Shown: positions 7,023 to 14,945 of the stretch, piece by piece | How the letters are laid out: every line of letters starts with the position of its first letter | How positions within the stretch are numbered: position 1 is the first letter of the stretch | Notes under the pieces: model-generated | Database searches by the model: none | What the model saw: the letters and a program-made list of their open reading frames with translations, nothing else | Told to the model about the DNA's origin: nothing | Translations under genes and position numbers: made by a program | DNA from: Winogradskya consettensis | Lineage (GTDB): Bacteria; Actinomycetota; Actinomycetes; Mycobacteriales; Micromonosporaceae | Direction: 5' to 3' | Assembly (NCBI RefSeq): GCF_018332715.1 | Contig: NZ_BOQP01000062.1 | Span: forward strand, 1 to 39,983 | DNA length: 39,983 nt

Positions 7023-8159
7023 ATGGCGTTCACGTGCCGCCGGGCGCTGCTCTCGTTGCTCGCGCTGGGTGCCGTCTCCGCATGTGATGCTCCTGACAGT
7101 GATCCGGGAATATCACCGAGCGTGTCCGTGCCGGCGCCGTCCCGTGACAACCCCATCCCGTCCGGCGACAAGTCGGGCGGGCCGGGACGCAACGGTCCGG
7201 GCGAGCCCGAACAAGTTGCCCAGGATATCGATGTTCCGTGGGGTGTCGCGTTCCTGCCGGGCGGCGATGCACTGATCGCCGAACGCGACACCGCGCGCAT
7301 CGTCCGGGTGCCGGCGCGCGGGGGCGGGGCGAAGCAGGTCTACGAGGTGCCGGGAGTCGCCGCCGCGGGGGAGGGCGGGCTGCTCGGGCTCGCCGTGTCG
7401 CCGGACTACGCCACCGACAATCTCGTCTACGCCTACTACACGGCGGCGGCGGACAATCGGATCGCGCGGTTCCGGCTGGACGGCGGCGAACCCGAGGTCA
7501 TCTTCGACGGGATCGCGAAGGCCGGGAACCACAACGGCGGGAGGATCGCTTTCGGTCCCGACGGTCTGCTCTACGCGGGCACGGGCGACGCCGGCGACAC
7601 GTCCCGGGCGCAGGACCCGTCGAGCCCCAACGGCAAGATCCTGCGGCTGACCCCGGACGGTGCGCCTGCTCCGGGCAATCCGTCGCCCGGCTCGCCGGTC
7701 TACAGCCTGGGTCACCGCAACGTGCAGGGTCTCGCATGGGACGGCGACGGGAGGCTGTTCGCCACGGAGTTCGGTCAGAACGAGCTCGACGAGGTGAACC
7801 TGATCCGGGCCGGTCGCAACTACGGATGGCCGGAGGTCGAGGGTGAGGGCGACACCGGCGGCGGCCGCTACACGAACCCCGTCGTCACCTGGCCGACCGA
7901 TGAAGCCTCGCCGTCGGGGATCGCGATCGCGGGGGATACCGCGTATGTCGCGGCGCTGCGCGGGGAACGGCTGTGGACGCTGGCGTTGAACGGGGACACC
8001 GTCGGGGAGCCCGTCGCGCGGTTCGAAGGAAGGTACGGGCGGCTGCGTACGGTTCAGGTGGCGCCGGACGGAAGTCTCTGGGTGACCACATCGAACAAGG
8101 ACGGGCGCGGCGACGTTCGCGACGGCGACGACCGGGTACTGCGTATCCCGGTGAAGTAA
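7023..8159 (+). CDS. PQQ-type glucose/sorbosone dehydrogenase-like lipoprotein
   Basis: Soluble aldose sugar dehydrogenase-like six-bladed beta-propeller (378 aa) anchored outside the membrane. Residues 1-21 are a lipoprotein signal with lipobox AVSAC. A Ser/Pro/Gly-rich linker runs to about 58 and the GSDH domain covers 60-378. Recognisable blade motifs are DVPWGVAFLPGG, GGLLGLAVSPDY, NHNGGRIAFGPDGLLYAGTGD, GHRNVQGLAWD, EFGQNELDEVN and NYGWPEVEG. The His in NHNGG matches the family's catalytic position. AGGAGG at 7011-7016 fixes the ATG at 7023. Whether it holds PQQ cannot be told from sequence. It is followed by the ligK operon, from which it is separated by its own regulated promoter. Confidence 0.85.
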   Translation: MAFTCRRALLSLLALGAVSACDAPDSDPGISPSVSVPAPSRDNPIPSGDKSGGPGRNGPGEPEQVAQDIDVPWGVAFLPGGDALIAERDTARIVRVPARGGGAKQVYEVPGVAAAGEGGLLGLAVSPDYATDNLVYAYYTAAADNRIARFRLDGGEPEVIFDGIAKAGNHNGGRIAFGPDGLLYAGTGDAGDTSRAQDPSSPNGKILRLTPDGAPAPGNPSPGSPVYSLGHRNVQGLAWDGDGRLFATEFGQNELDEVNLIRAGRNYGWPEVEGEGDTGGGRYTNPVVTWPTDEASPSGIAIAGDTAYVAALRGERLWTLALNGDTVGEPVARFEGRYGRLRTVQVAPDGSLWVTTSNKDGRGDVRDGDDRVLRIPVK

Positions 8160-8169
8160 CACCGTGACA

Positions 8170-8192
8170 CATTGTTGACAATCTTGTTGGCA
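8170..8192 (+). promoter_or_regulatory. GntR-type operator over the ligK operon promoter
   Basis: The element starts with the palindrome ATTGT-TG-ACAAT (8171-8182) and runs on through TGTTGGCA to 8192. It matches 19 of 23 positions of the site at 20133-20155 before the GntR gene. It covers the -35 TTGACA (8175-8180); with an 18-nt spacer the -10 is TACGTT (8199-8204). A bound repressor would block RNA polymerase. The likely regulator is the GntR protein at 20207-20875. Confidence 0.6.
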
Positions 8193-8248
8193 CTTGGATA
8201 CGTTCGGCGCCTCCCGGGAATCACCCCTATCGAGGAGTGTCGATCACA

Positions 8249-8938
8249 GTGGCCGGCCATTACGTCGTACGTCAGGTGGAGCGGGCCGATCCCGCAGTCC
8301 TCACCGAGCTCCGCGGGGCGGGAGTGGCCACAGTGCACGAAGCGGCCGGCCGCATCGGGCTGCTCGGCCCGTCGATCCGGGCCCGGCAGGACGGCGCCGC
8401 GGTCGCCGGCTCCGCGATCACCGTCTCCTGCCAGCCCGGCGACAACCTGATGATCCACGCCGCGGTGGAGGTGTGCCGCCCCGGCGACGTGCTGGTGGTG
8501 ACGACCACCTCGCCGTCGACCGACGGCATGTTCGGCGACCTGCTCGCCACCTCGCTCATCGCCCACGGCGTCGTCGGCCTGGTCATCGACGCCGGGGTGC
8601 GGGACATCGCCACCCTGCGCGAGATGGGCTTCCCCGTGTGGTCGCGCGCGGTGCACGCCCAGGGCACCGTGAAGGCCAGCCCCGGCTCGGTGAACGTGCC
8701 CGTGGTCGCCGCCGGCCAGATCGTGCGCCCCGGTGACATCATCGTCGCCGACGACGACGGGGTGGTCGCGCTGCCGATCGCGCTCGGCCCCGAGGTGGTC
8801 GCCGCGGCCGGGAAACGTCTCGACAACGAGGCCGCGAAGCGCGAGCAGCTCGCCGGTGGTGTCCTCGGCGTCGACATGTACAACCTGCGCCCCCTGCTGG
8901 ACAAGCTCGGCGTGCAGTATGTCGACGAGCTGCCGTGA
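8249..8938 (+). CDS. ligK: 4-carboxy-4-hydroxy-2-oxoadipate aldolase (RraA-like)
   Basis: Class II aldolase of the RraA/GalC/LigK type (229 aa). It splits 4-carboxy-4-hydroxy-2-oxoadipate to pyruvate and oxaloacetate, and family members often also decarboxylate oxaloacetate. Strong family blocks: GVATVHEAAGRIGLL, CQPGDNLMIHAAVE, GDLLATSLIAHG, VIDAGVRD (substrate Arg and metal Asp), FPVWSRAVHAQGTVKASPGS and PGDIIVADDDGVVALP. GAGGAG (8232-8237) overlaps the first in-frame GTG (8237), so the GTG at 8249 is preferred although the spacing (11 nt) is long. First gene of a three-gene operon; its stop overlaps the next start by GTGA. A match with Sphingobium LigK is recalled, not searched. Confidence 0.85.
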   Translation: MAGHYVVRQVERADPAVLTELRGAGVATVHEAAGRIGLLGPSIRARQDGAAVAGSAITVSCQPGDNLMIHAAVEVCRPGDVLVVTTTSPSTDGMFGDLLATSLIAHGVVGLVIDAGVRDIATLREMGFPVWSRAVHAQGTVKASPGSVNVPVVAAGQIVRPGDIIVADDDGVVALPIALGPEVVAAAGKRLDNEAAKREQLAGGVLGVDMYNLRPLLDKLGVQYVDELP

Positions 8939-9720
8939 CCGGCGCGTTCGCGGGGACAGGGGTACGCATCGCCGTGCTCGGGTTCGGGGAGGCCGGCGGG
9001 GAGATCGCCCGTGATCTGGTCGCCGCCGGCGCCGATGTGCGCGGCTTCGATCCGGTGGCGCCGGCCCCTCCCGGGGTTCTTGCGAGGAACGACGACGCCG
9101 ACGCTGTCCGGGACGCCGCGCTCGTGCTCAGCGTGAACAGCTCGCACGACGCGCTGCCCGCTCTCGAGGCGTCGCTGCCGGCGCTGGCCCCCGGGACGAT
9201 CTGGGCCGACCTGAACACCGCCGCGCCGTCGGTCAAGGCCGCGATGGTCGAGCTGGCGCCCGGTGTCCTCGTCGCCGATGTCGCGCTCATGGCTCCGGTG
9301 CCCGGCAAGGGGCTGCGTACCCCCATGGTCGTCTCCGGTCCCGGAGCCGGTGCCTACGCCCGGATCCTGGGCGGGCTCGGTGCCGACGTGACCGTGCAAC
9401 CCGGACCGGCGGGGGAGGCGATCTCGCGCAAACTGCTGCGCAGCGTCTTCTACAAGGGCCTCGCCGCCGCGGTCGTCGAGGCGCTCGCCGCTGCCGAGAA
9501 AGCCGGCTGCGAGGACTGGCTGCGCGCCAACATCAGCGCCGAGCTGGCCGGTTTCGACGACCGGACCATCGACCGGCTCGTCGACGGCACCCACCGCCAC
9601 GCCCGGCGCCGCCACGACGAGATGACCGCCGCCGCGGATCAGCTGACCGGCCTCGGCGTCCCGCCCCGCATCGCCTCCGCCGCCCGTGATCTGCTGCTCT
9701 CCCTGAAGGACGAATCATGA
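8935..9720 (+). CDS. NAD(P)-binding dehydrogenase with DUF1932 domain
   Basis: Protein of 261 aa in the 6-phosphogluconate/3-hydroxyisobutyrate dehydrogenase superfamily. The Rossmann domain opens with VRIAVLGFGEAGGEIARDL (GxGxxG type) at about residues 9-28. The second half is a DUF1932 helical domain: SRKLLRSVFYKGLAAAVVEA, with the Lys of SVFYKG at the usual catalytic place, and later HARRRHDEM. Start GTG overlaps the ligK stop (GTGA) and its stop overlaps the ligJ start (ATGA), so all three are translationally coupled. Its substrate is unknown; from context it may reduce or oxidise an intermediate of aromatic breakdown. It is not LigC, which belongs to another family. Confidence 0.75.
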   Translation: MTGAFAGTGVRIAVLGFGEAGGEIARDLVAAGADVRGFDPVAPAPPGVLARNDDADAVRDAALVLSVNSSHDALPALEASLPALAPGTIWADLNTAAPSVKAAMVELAPGVLVADVALMAPVPGKGLRTPMVVSGPGAGAYARILGGLGADVTVQPGPAGEAISRKLLRSVFYKGLAAAVVEALAAAEKAGCEDWLRANISAELAGFDDRTIDRLVDGTHRHARRRHDEMTAAADQLTGLGVPPRIASAARDLLLSLKDES

Positions 9721-10688
9721 TCATCGACTGTCACGGGCACTACACGACGGCGCCGGCCGCGCACACCGCCTGGTGGTCCGACGCCACCGCCGCCTATCCG
9801 GTGATCACCGACGACGAGATCCGGGCCACCATCGAGCCCAATCAGCTGCGGCTCATGGACGAACGCGGCATCGACCTCACCATCTTCTCCCCCCGCGCGT
9901 CCGCGATGGGTCACCACGTGGGCGACGACGCGATCAGTACGGCGTGGACGCGCGCCTCCAACGACCTCATCGCCCGCGTCGTGGGGCTCTACCCCCAGCG
10001 GTTCGCGGGCGTGGGGCAGCTTCCGCAGACGGCCGGCGTACCCATCTCCGAATCCGTGCCCGAACTGCGGCGCTGCGTCGACGAACTCGGTTTCGTCGGT
10101 GTGAACCTCAACCCCGACCCCAGCGGCGGCCACTGGACCTCGCCGCCCCTGACCGACCCCTCGTGGTACCCCCTCTACGAGGCGATGTCCGAGCTCGACG
10201 TCCCCGGCATGGTCCACGTCTCCGCCGTGACGAACAGCAACTTCCACGCCACCGGCTCGCACTACCTCAACGCGGACACGACGGCGTTCATGCAGCTCCT
10301 GCAGTCCGACCTGTTCAAGGAATTCCCCGGCCTGCGCCTGATCATCCCGCACGGCGGCGGCGCGGTGCCCTACCACTGGGGACGCTTCCGCGGCCTCGCC
10401 GACATGCTCGGCCGCCCGCCGCTCGAGGAATCGGTGCTGGGCAACGTCTTCTTCGACACGTGCGTCTACCACCAGCCCGGCATCAACCTGCTCTTCGAGG
10501 TCATCGACACCCCGAACATCCTGTTCGGCTCCGAAATGGTCGGCGCCGTCCGCGGCATCGACTCGCGCACCGGCCACTACTTCGACGACACCCGCCGCTA
10601 CGTCGACGCGCTGAACCTCACCCCGGCCGACCGCGACTCGGTCTACGAGGGCAACGCCCGCCGCGTCTATCCCCGGCTCACCGCCTAA
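9717..10688 (+). CDS. ligJ: 4-oxalomesaconate hydratase-like amidohydrolase
   Basis: Amidohydrolase-superfamily hydratase (323 aa) that adds water to 4-oxalomesaconate to give 4-carboxy-4-hydroxy-2-oxoadipate, the substrate of LigK. The match to LigJ, recalled from memory, is long: IDCHGHYTTAP (HxH metal site), NQLRLMDERG, FSPRASAMGHHVGD, NLNPDPSGGHWTSPPLTD, HYLNADTTAFMQ, IPHGGGAVPYHWGRFRGLA, NVFFDTCVYHQPGI, EMVGAVRGID, EGNARRVYPRL. Last gene of the operon; it overlaps the convergent TetR gene by 4 nt. No ring-cleaving dioxygenase, LigI-type lactonase or tautomerase gene is in the window, so the upper pathway must lie elsewhere. Confidence 0.88.
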   Translation: MIIDCHGHYTTAPAAHTAWWSDATAAYPVITDDEIRATIEPNQLRLMDERGIDLTIFSPRASAMGHHVGDDAISTAWTRASNDLIARVVGLYPQRFAGVGQLPQTAGVPISESVPELRRCVDELGFVGVNLNPDPSGGHWTSPPLTDPSWYPLYEAMSELDVPGMVHVSAVTNSNFHATGSHYLNADTTAFMQLLQSDLFKEFPGLRLIIPHGGGAVPYHWGRFRGLADMLGRPPLEESVLGNVFFDTCVYHQPGINLLFEVIDTPNILFGSEMVGAVRGIDSRTGHYFDDTRRYVDALNLTPADRDSVYEGNARRVYPRLTA

Positions 10689-11254
10689 AGCTCATCCAGG
10701 TACGCGTTCAGCTGCGCGACCATCTCGTCGCTGCTCAGGTGCCCGGCGAGAACATGCACCGTGAGCCCGTCGACGACGGCGTGCAGGCGGTGCGCGAGGG
10801 TCTCCGGCGTGGTGTCCACCGGGCCGGGGACCAGTTGCGCGATCAGGCGCAGGCAGAGCTCGTACATCGTGGTGAAATGCAGGCGCTGCACCCGGGCCAG
10901 CGCCGGGTCGCCGAGCCCGAGCGCGAGGAACGCGAACGCGATCGACGCCTCGGTGTGCCGCTCCTCGTCGACCGGCATCGTCTGCAGCAGCACCTCGCCT
11001 GCCGCCTGCCGCAGGCTGCCGGTGGGCCGCATGGCCGACACCCGCGCCGTGACCTGGCCGATGACCTCCTCGCACGCGAAGGCGAGCAGCTCGGCCCGGG
11101 TGGCGAAGTAGTGCCGCAGCGCCCCCGACGACCAGCCCGACTCGGCCGCCACCGCCCGGATCGACACGTCGGCGACGCCGTCCCGCACGATCACCCGCCA
11201 CACCGCCCCCGCCAGTTCCCTGCGGCGCTGCTCATGGTCGACCATTTTCGGCAT
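10685..11254 (-). CDS. TetR-family transcriptional regulator
   Basis: 189 aa. The N-terminal helix-turn-helix (VSIRAVAAESGWSSGALRHYFATRAELLAF, residues about 30-59 including the next helix) is typical TetR; RHYF replaces the common YYYF/YRHF. The C-terminal part is an all-helical ligand and dimer domain. ATG at 11254 is used, and a second ATG three codons on (MVDH) is possible. It is divergent from the membrane protein at 11318, across a 63-nt region filled by a long inverted repeat, so it likely controls both itself and that gene. Its 3' end overlaps ligJ, but it faces the other way and need not control the lig genes. Confidence 0.88.
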   Translation of the reverse strand: MPKMVDHEQRRRELAGAVWRVIVRDGVADVSIRAVAAESGWSSGALRHYFATRAELLAFACEEVIGQVTARVSAMRPTGSLRQAAGEVLLQTMPVDEERHTEASIAFAFLALGLGDPALARVQRLHFTTMYELCLRLIAQLVPGPVDTTPETLAHRLHAVVDGLTVHVLAGHLSSDEMVAQLNAYLDEL

Positions 11255-11264
11255 ACCTCATTAT

Positions 11265-11303
11265 CGCACGGTCGTGTTATAAAGGATGTAACACAGTCGT
11301 GCG
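11265..11303. promoter_or_regulatory. Inverted repeat, probable TetR operator
   Basis: Arms 11265-11279 (CGCACGGTCGTGTTA) and 11289-11303 (TAACACAGTCGTGCG) pair at 12 of 15 positions around a 9-nt spacer. It fills the gap between the divergent tetR and membrane protein starts. Confidence 0.6.
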
Positions 11304-11317
11304 AAAACGGGGGCGTC

Positions 11318-11857
11318 ATGGTCGCGGTGATCATCGGGTGCGAGGTTGCCTTCTGGGTGCTGCTGCTGGCCGGGCTCGTGGCCCGCTACCTGCTGCGCAT
11401 GCGGCGGTTCAGCGCCGCCCTGCTGATGGCCGTGCCCCTGGCCGACGTGGTGCTGCTGGCGATGTCGGTCATCGACCTGCGCCGGGGCGGGGAGGCCGGC
11501 ATCGCGCACGGGCTCGCCGCCGTCTACCTCGGGGTCTCGATCGCGTTCGGCCACCAGCTGATCCAGGGGGCCGACCAGCGCTTCGCCCACCGCTTCGCCG
11601 GTGGCCCGGCCCCCGTCCGTCCGCCCCGAGCGGGCCGGGCCCACGCGGCCCACGAACGCCGTCAGTGGCTGCGGCACCTGCTCGCCTACCTGATCGCGGC
11701 CGCCGTCCTGGCGGTCTTCACCGTCCTCGTCGGCGACCTCGACCGGGTCCGTCCGCTGTGGATCGTCATGGCGCCGTGGACGGTCGCCCTCGCGGTCGAC
11801 TTCCTGATCTCGTTCAGCTACACCGTCGCGCCACGCCGCGTCCGGGGTGAGGCCTGA
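11318..11857 (+). CDS. Small integral membrane protein, probable TetR target
   Basis: 179 aa with four predicted membrane helices: about residues 3-23 (IIGCEVAFWVLLLAGLV), 31-51, 59-80 and a C-terminal pair from 124 (LLAYLIAAAVLAVFTVL) and 149 (IVMAPWTVALAVDFLIS). A cytoplasmic Arg-rich loop lies at about 92-120. I do not recognise the family beyond actinobacterial membrane proteins encoded beside TetR regulators. ATG at 11318 is the first start after the inverted repeat, with CGGGGGCG before it. Role unknown; stress or drug response would suit the context. Confidence 0.7.
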   Translation: MVAVIIGCEVAFWVLLLAGLVARYLLRMRRFSAALLMAVPLADVVLLAMSVIDLRRGGEAGIAHGLAAVYLGVSIAFGHQLIQGADQRFAHRFAGGPAPVRPPRAGRAHAAHERRQWLRHLLAYLIAAAVLAVFTVLVGDLDRVRPLWIVMAPWTVALAVDFLISFSYTVAPRRVRGEA

Positions 11858-11925
11858 GCCAGTGGGGCCTGAGCAAGGGGCCTGAGCCAGCGGGGTCTGA
11901 GCCAGCGGGGTCTGGGTCAGCGGGG
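11851..11925. repeat. 15-bp tandem repeat, about five degenerate copies
   Basis: Units based on GGCCTGAGCCAGTGG follow each other (15, 13, 15, 15 and 15 nt; later units have GGTCTGAGCCAGCGG). It starts at the stop codon of the membrane protein gene and runs just into the 3' end of the convergent response regulator gene. Confidence 0.65.
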
Positions 11926-12585
11926 GCGGACGAGGCCCAGGTCGTAGGCGACGATGGTGGCCTGGACGCGGTCGCGGACGCCGAGTTTGGGGAGCAGGGC
12001 GTTGATGTGGGCCTTGACCGTGCCGGTGACGATGCCCAGGGCCGCGCCGATCTCGGCATTGGACAGCCCCTGCGCGAGGCTGACCAGGACGTCGCGTTCC
12101 CGTGGCGTCAGCGTCGCCAGCCGGGGATCGCCCTCCGGCGCCGCGCTCACCGTGCCCGTGGCGAACGCATCGATGAGCCGTCTGGTGACCGCCGGGCTCA
12201 GCATCGCCTCCCCACCCGCCACGACCCGGATCGCCGCGACCAGCTCGGCCGGCTCGGCATCCTTGAGCAGAAAACCGGAAGCCCCGGCCCGCAACGCCTG
12301 GAACACGTACGCATCCTGATGGAACGTCGTCAGCACCAGCACCCGCGGCGGATCCACACCCGCGGTGAGCCGGGCGGTCGCGCTCAGCCCGTCCATGCCG
12401 GGCATGCGGATGTCCATCAGCACGACATCGGGCAGTACCTCCGCGGCCAGCTCGAGCGCGGCCTCGCCGTCCCCGGCCTCACCCACCACCTCCAGGCCGT
12501 CCTGCGCATCCACGATCGCGGCCAGCCCCGCCCGCACCATCACCTGATCATCGACAACCATCACCCGCACACCGATCGCGCCCAC
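11917..12585 (-). CDS. NarL/LuxR-family response regulator
   Basis: 222 aa, two-domain transcription regulator. The receiver domain (7-125) has the acidic pair D12/D13, phospho-acceptor D58 (VVLMDIRMPG) and the conserved Lys in FLLKDAEP. The LuxR-type helix-turn-helix lies at about 155-215 (LTPRERDVLVSLAQGLSNAE, then GTVKAHINALLPKL). GTG at 12585 is used although the purine-rich GAGGGGG touches it; an in-frame GTG five codons on is possible. It lies downstream of the sensor kinase on the same strand, 251 nt away, and is its likely partner. Confidence 0.9.
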   Translation of the reverse strand: MGAIGVRVMVVDDQVMVRAGLAAIVDAQDGLEVVGEAGDGEAALELAAEVLPDVVLMDIRMPGMDGLSATARLTAGVDPPRVLVLTTFHQDAYVFQALRAGASGFLLKDAEPAELVAAIRVVAGGEAMLSPAVTRRLIDAFATGTVSAAPEGDPRLATLTPRERDVLVSLAQGLSNAEIGAALGIVTGTVKAHINALLPKLGVRDRVQATIVAYDLGLVRPR

Positions 12586-12601
12586 CCCCTCGTGCCCCGC
12601 C

Positions 12602-12790
12602 TCACCGGGCCGCGTCCGGCGATGATCGTACGGCTCTGCGCCCCGCCCGGTCAGGACGCCGGCCAGGCGGCACTGCCGGCTCCGCGGTGTCGGTGAGCTC
12701 CGCCGCAGTGGCGCCGTCCCGTGGGCGCTGGGACATGCCGTGCATGACGGTGGTGAAGTACGCGGCCGGCTTGATGGGGCCGGCTGTCAT
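12602..12790 (-). CDS. Possible small protein between kinase and regulator
   Basis: An open frame of 62 codons (MTAGPIKPAAYFTTVMHGMS...) with ATG at 12790, GAGGG five bases upstream, and strong G/C bias at third codon positions in its first two thirds. The last third is Arg/Pro-rich and looks less like protein. I recognise no family. It would sit in the kinase-regulator transcription unit. It may be noise of a GC-rich genome or the rest of a longer gene. Confidence 0.25.
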   Translation of the reverse strand: MTAGPIKPAAYFTTVMHGMSQRPRDGATAAELTDTAEPAVPPGRRPDRAGRRAVRSSPDAAR

Positions 12791-12836
12791 CGACGCCCTC
12801 GGGCGGCACCGCGCTCCGAGCACGGCCCGCGACCTG

Positions 12837-14846
12837 TCAGCCCGGGCCGGGCCGGGAGCGGTGGGGGCCGGGGGTGGGGGCGGTGGGTGGGGGTGTCCGG
12901 CCGAGGCCGTCGAGGAGGGCTCGCATGGCGGTGAGGGCCTGGCGGGCGGCGGTGAGGACGCGGGGGAGGTCGCCGGCCTCGGCGGCGGCGGGGACCTCGG
13001 CGGCGTGGTGGAGGACCGCGTCGCGCAGGCCCGTGGCGACGCGGGTGCGTTCCTCGTGGGTGCGGGCGGCGGCCTGGGCCAGGGCGGTGGCTACGCCGTG
13101 GTGCTCGTGGTCGAGGCGGCGGGTGCGGCGGCGGCGGATCGCCCAGCCGGTGAGCCAGGCGGCTGTCATGGGCAGGGCCAGGGCGATGGCGACGAGGACG
13201 GCGACGACGGCGATGGAGGCGGTGGCCATCACGGCGCCGGCCGGTAGCTCGGTGCGGGGTGGGTCCTGGGGTGCGGTGAGGACCATGACGGCCAGGGACA
13301 GCGACCAGGAGGCCGTCGCGGCGATCGGTGCGAGCCAGGTCAGGCCGGGGCGGGTGCCGCGGGCGGCGACCGAGTAGACCGCGATCAGGTCGGCGCCGAT
13401 GGTGAACAGGAAGGTGGGTGCGCTGTCGGCGGGGGCGCCGCCGGTGCCGAACAGCAGCGGGGCCGTCCATGCGGTCAGCGCGACCGCCGCCAGCGTCCAC
13501 CAGGGGCGGGTGCGGCGCCAGAACAGCGGCAGTGAGTGGCTGAGCAGCGCCAGCAGGATCAGGGTGGCGGCTGCGGGGGAGTGGACGTCGAGGGCGAGGC
13601 CCAGCACCGGGAGGAGCAGGGTGGCTGCCACCAGGGCCCCGTCGATCACGGTGTCGCTGCGGACCCGGCGCAGCGCGGCACCCACCATCCCGCGCAGCCG
13701 GATCTGCGGGGTGGCGGTGGTGACGTGCGGGAAGGTGGCGTGCACGCGCCAGCCGCCGCCGTCGCGGGGCCCGGAGACGAGGGTGCCGCCGAGGGCGACG
13801 GCCCGGTCCCGCATGCCGTCCGTGCCGCGGCCGCCACCGAGCCCGGTGGCCGTCGGGGCGGCGGCGCTGCCCGCGTCGTCGATCACGAGCTCGGTGTGGT
13901 CGCCGGTGTGCCGCAGCTCGATGTCGACCTTCGCGCCGGGCGCGTATCGCAGCGTGTTGGTGAGCGCCTCGCGGGCGATGCCGTGCACCGCGGCGGCCAG
14001 GGCGGGCGGCAGCCGTCCGGGTGGCACCGTCACGGTGATGACCTGGCCGAGCTGCCGGAAGTCGTCGGCCAGGTCGCCGAGGGCGGGGACGGACTCCGGG
14101 GACGGCTCGGCGTCCAGCGGCATGATGGCCACGAGCTCACGAAGCGCCGCGAGGGTGTCGCGGCCGGTGCGGGTCGCGTAGTCGAGGGCCTCCGCGTGCA
14201 GCTCGGGTCTCTTCGCGGCGAGCATCTGCGCGGCGGATGCGTTCACGACGATCGAGGTGAGGTGGTGCGCGGTCACGTCGTGCAGCTCGCGGGCCAGCCG
14301 GCGGCGTTCGGCGTCGGCGGCGTCGCGTTGCGCCCGGGTGGCCTCGGCGAGCCGGCGGGCGGCTTCGGACCGGTCGGCCCGCCAGCGGGCACGGCGGCGG
14401 CCGAACGCGGCGACCACCACGTAGAGCACGGCGGCGAAGATCAGGTCGGGCAGCAGGTCGCCGGTCACGCCGTCGCGGGCCACGGTCAGCGGGGCCTGCC
14501 AGAGAACCAGTCCCACCAGGGTCAGGACGGTGGCGCGGTAGGAGCGCAGGGCCGCCACGCTGAACAGCGCCACCTGATCGGCGAAGGAGATCACGAGCAG
14601 GGCGTCGCCGGGGAAGGCGACCAGCTGGGCGCCGGGCGCGACCCAGGTGCCGAGGCTGATGCCGGCGGCGACGGCCACGGTGACCTCGACCGGCCGCGAC
14701 GTGCGCAGACCCAGCGCCAGCCCGATCAGCAGGATGACCGCCGTGCCCGCGACGGCGGCCACGGACGGGAGGTCGCCACCCGGCCACAGCGCGAGCTGGC
14801 CCGCGCACAGCAGCACGGGCAGCACCCACGTCGTCCAGCGATTCAT
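12837..14846 (-). CDS. Membrane sensor histidine kinase with duplicated, degenerate C-terminal half
   Basis: 669 aa. Residues 1-150 have about five membrane helices. A coiled coil leads into a HisKA_3 domain (RRRLARELHDVTAHHL, phospho-acceptor H189) and a HATPase domain (290-375: AREALTNTLRYAP, VIDDAGS, GRGTDGMRDRA). The protein does not stop there. A second block of five or six membrane helices (400-570) and a short HisKA_3-like stretch (597-650: EERTRVATGLRDAVLHH, ARQALTAMRALLDGL) follow. In that stretch the phospho-acceptor position is R (GLRDAV for ELHDV), and no second ATPase domain is present. The ATG at 14846 is the natural start; the much longer open frame reading through from 17063 is spurious. 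Partner: the NarL-type regulator downstream. Confidence 0.88.
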   Translation of the reverse strand: MNRWTTWVLPVLLCAGQLALWPGGDLPSVAAVAGTAVILLIGLALGLRTSRPVEVTVAVAAGISLGTWVAPGAQLVAFPGDALLVISFADQVALFSVAALRSYRATVLTLVGLVLWQAPLTVARDGVTGDLLPDLIFAAVLYVVVAAFGRRRARWRADRSEAARRLAEATRAQRDAADAERRRLARELHDVTAHHLTSIVVNASAAQMLAAKRPELHAEALDYATRTGRDTLAALRELVAIMPLDAEPSPESVPALGDLADDFRQLGQVITVTVPPGRLPPALAAAVHGIAREALTNTLRYAPGAKVDIELRHTGDHTELVIDDAGSAAAPTATGLGGGRGTDGMRDRAVALGGTLVSGPRDGGGWRVHATFPHVTTATPQIRLRGMVGAALRRVRSDTVIDGALVAATLLLPVLGLALDVHSPAAATLILLALLSHSLPLFWRRTRPWWTLAAVALTAWTAPLLFGTGGAPADSAPTFLFTIGADLIAVYSVAARGTRPGLTWLAPIAATASWSLSLAVMVLTAPQDPPRTELPAGAVMATASIAVVAVLVAIALALPMTAAWLTGWAIRRRRTRRLDHEHHGVATALAQAAARTHEERTRVATGLRDAVLHHAAEVPAAAEAGDLPRVLTAARQALTAMRALLDGLGRTPPPTAPTPGPHRSRPGPG

Positions 14847-14945
14847 GACGGGCACGATAGCGACTTGGCTATAACCGGGGGTGGGGGTCGGGCTCGGGCT
14901 GTGGACAGAGGCGCGGACGGCGGTGCACTGGCGAGACTTGTCCGC

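Noticed and set aside
9773..11857. One long plus-strand frame covering ligJ, tetR and the membrane protein
   Set aside because: Only its last 179 codons (from 11318) have membrane-protein character; the rest is out of frame with ligJ and antisense to tetR.
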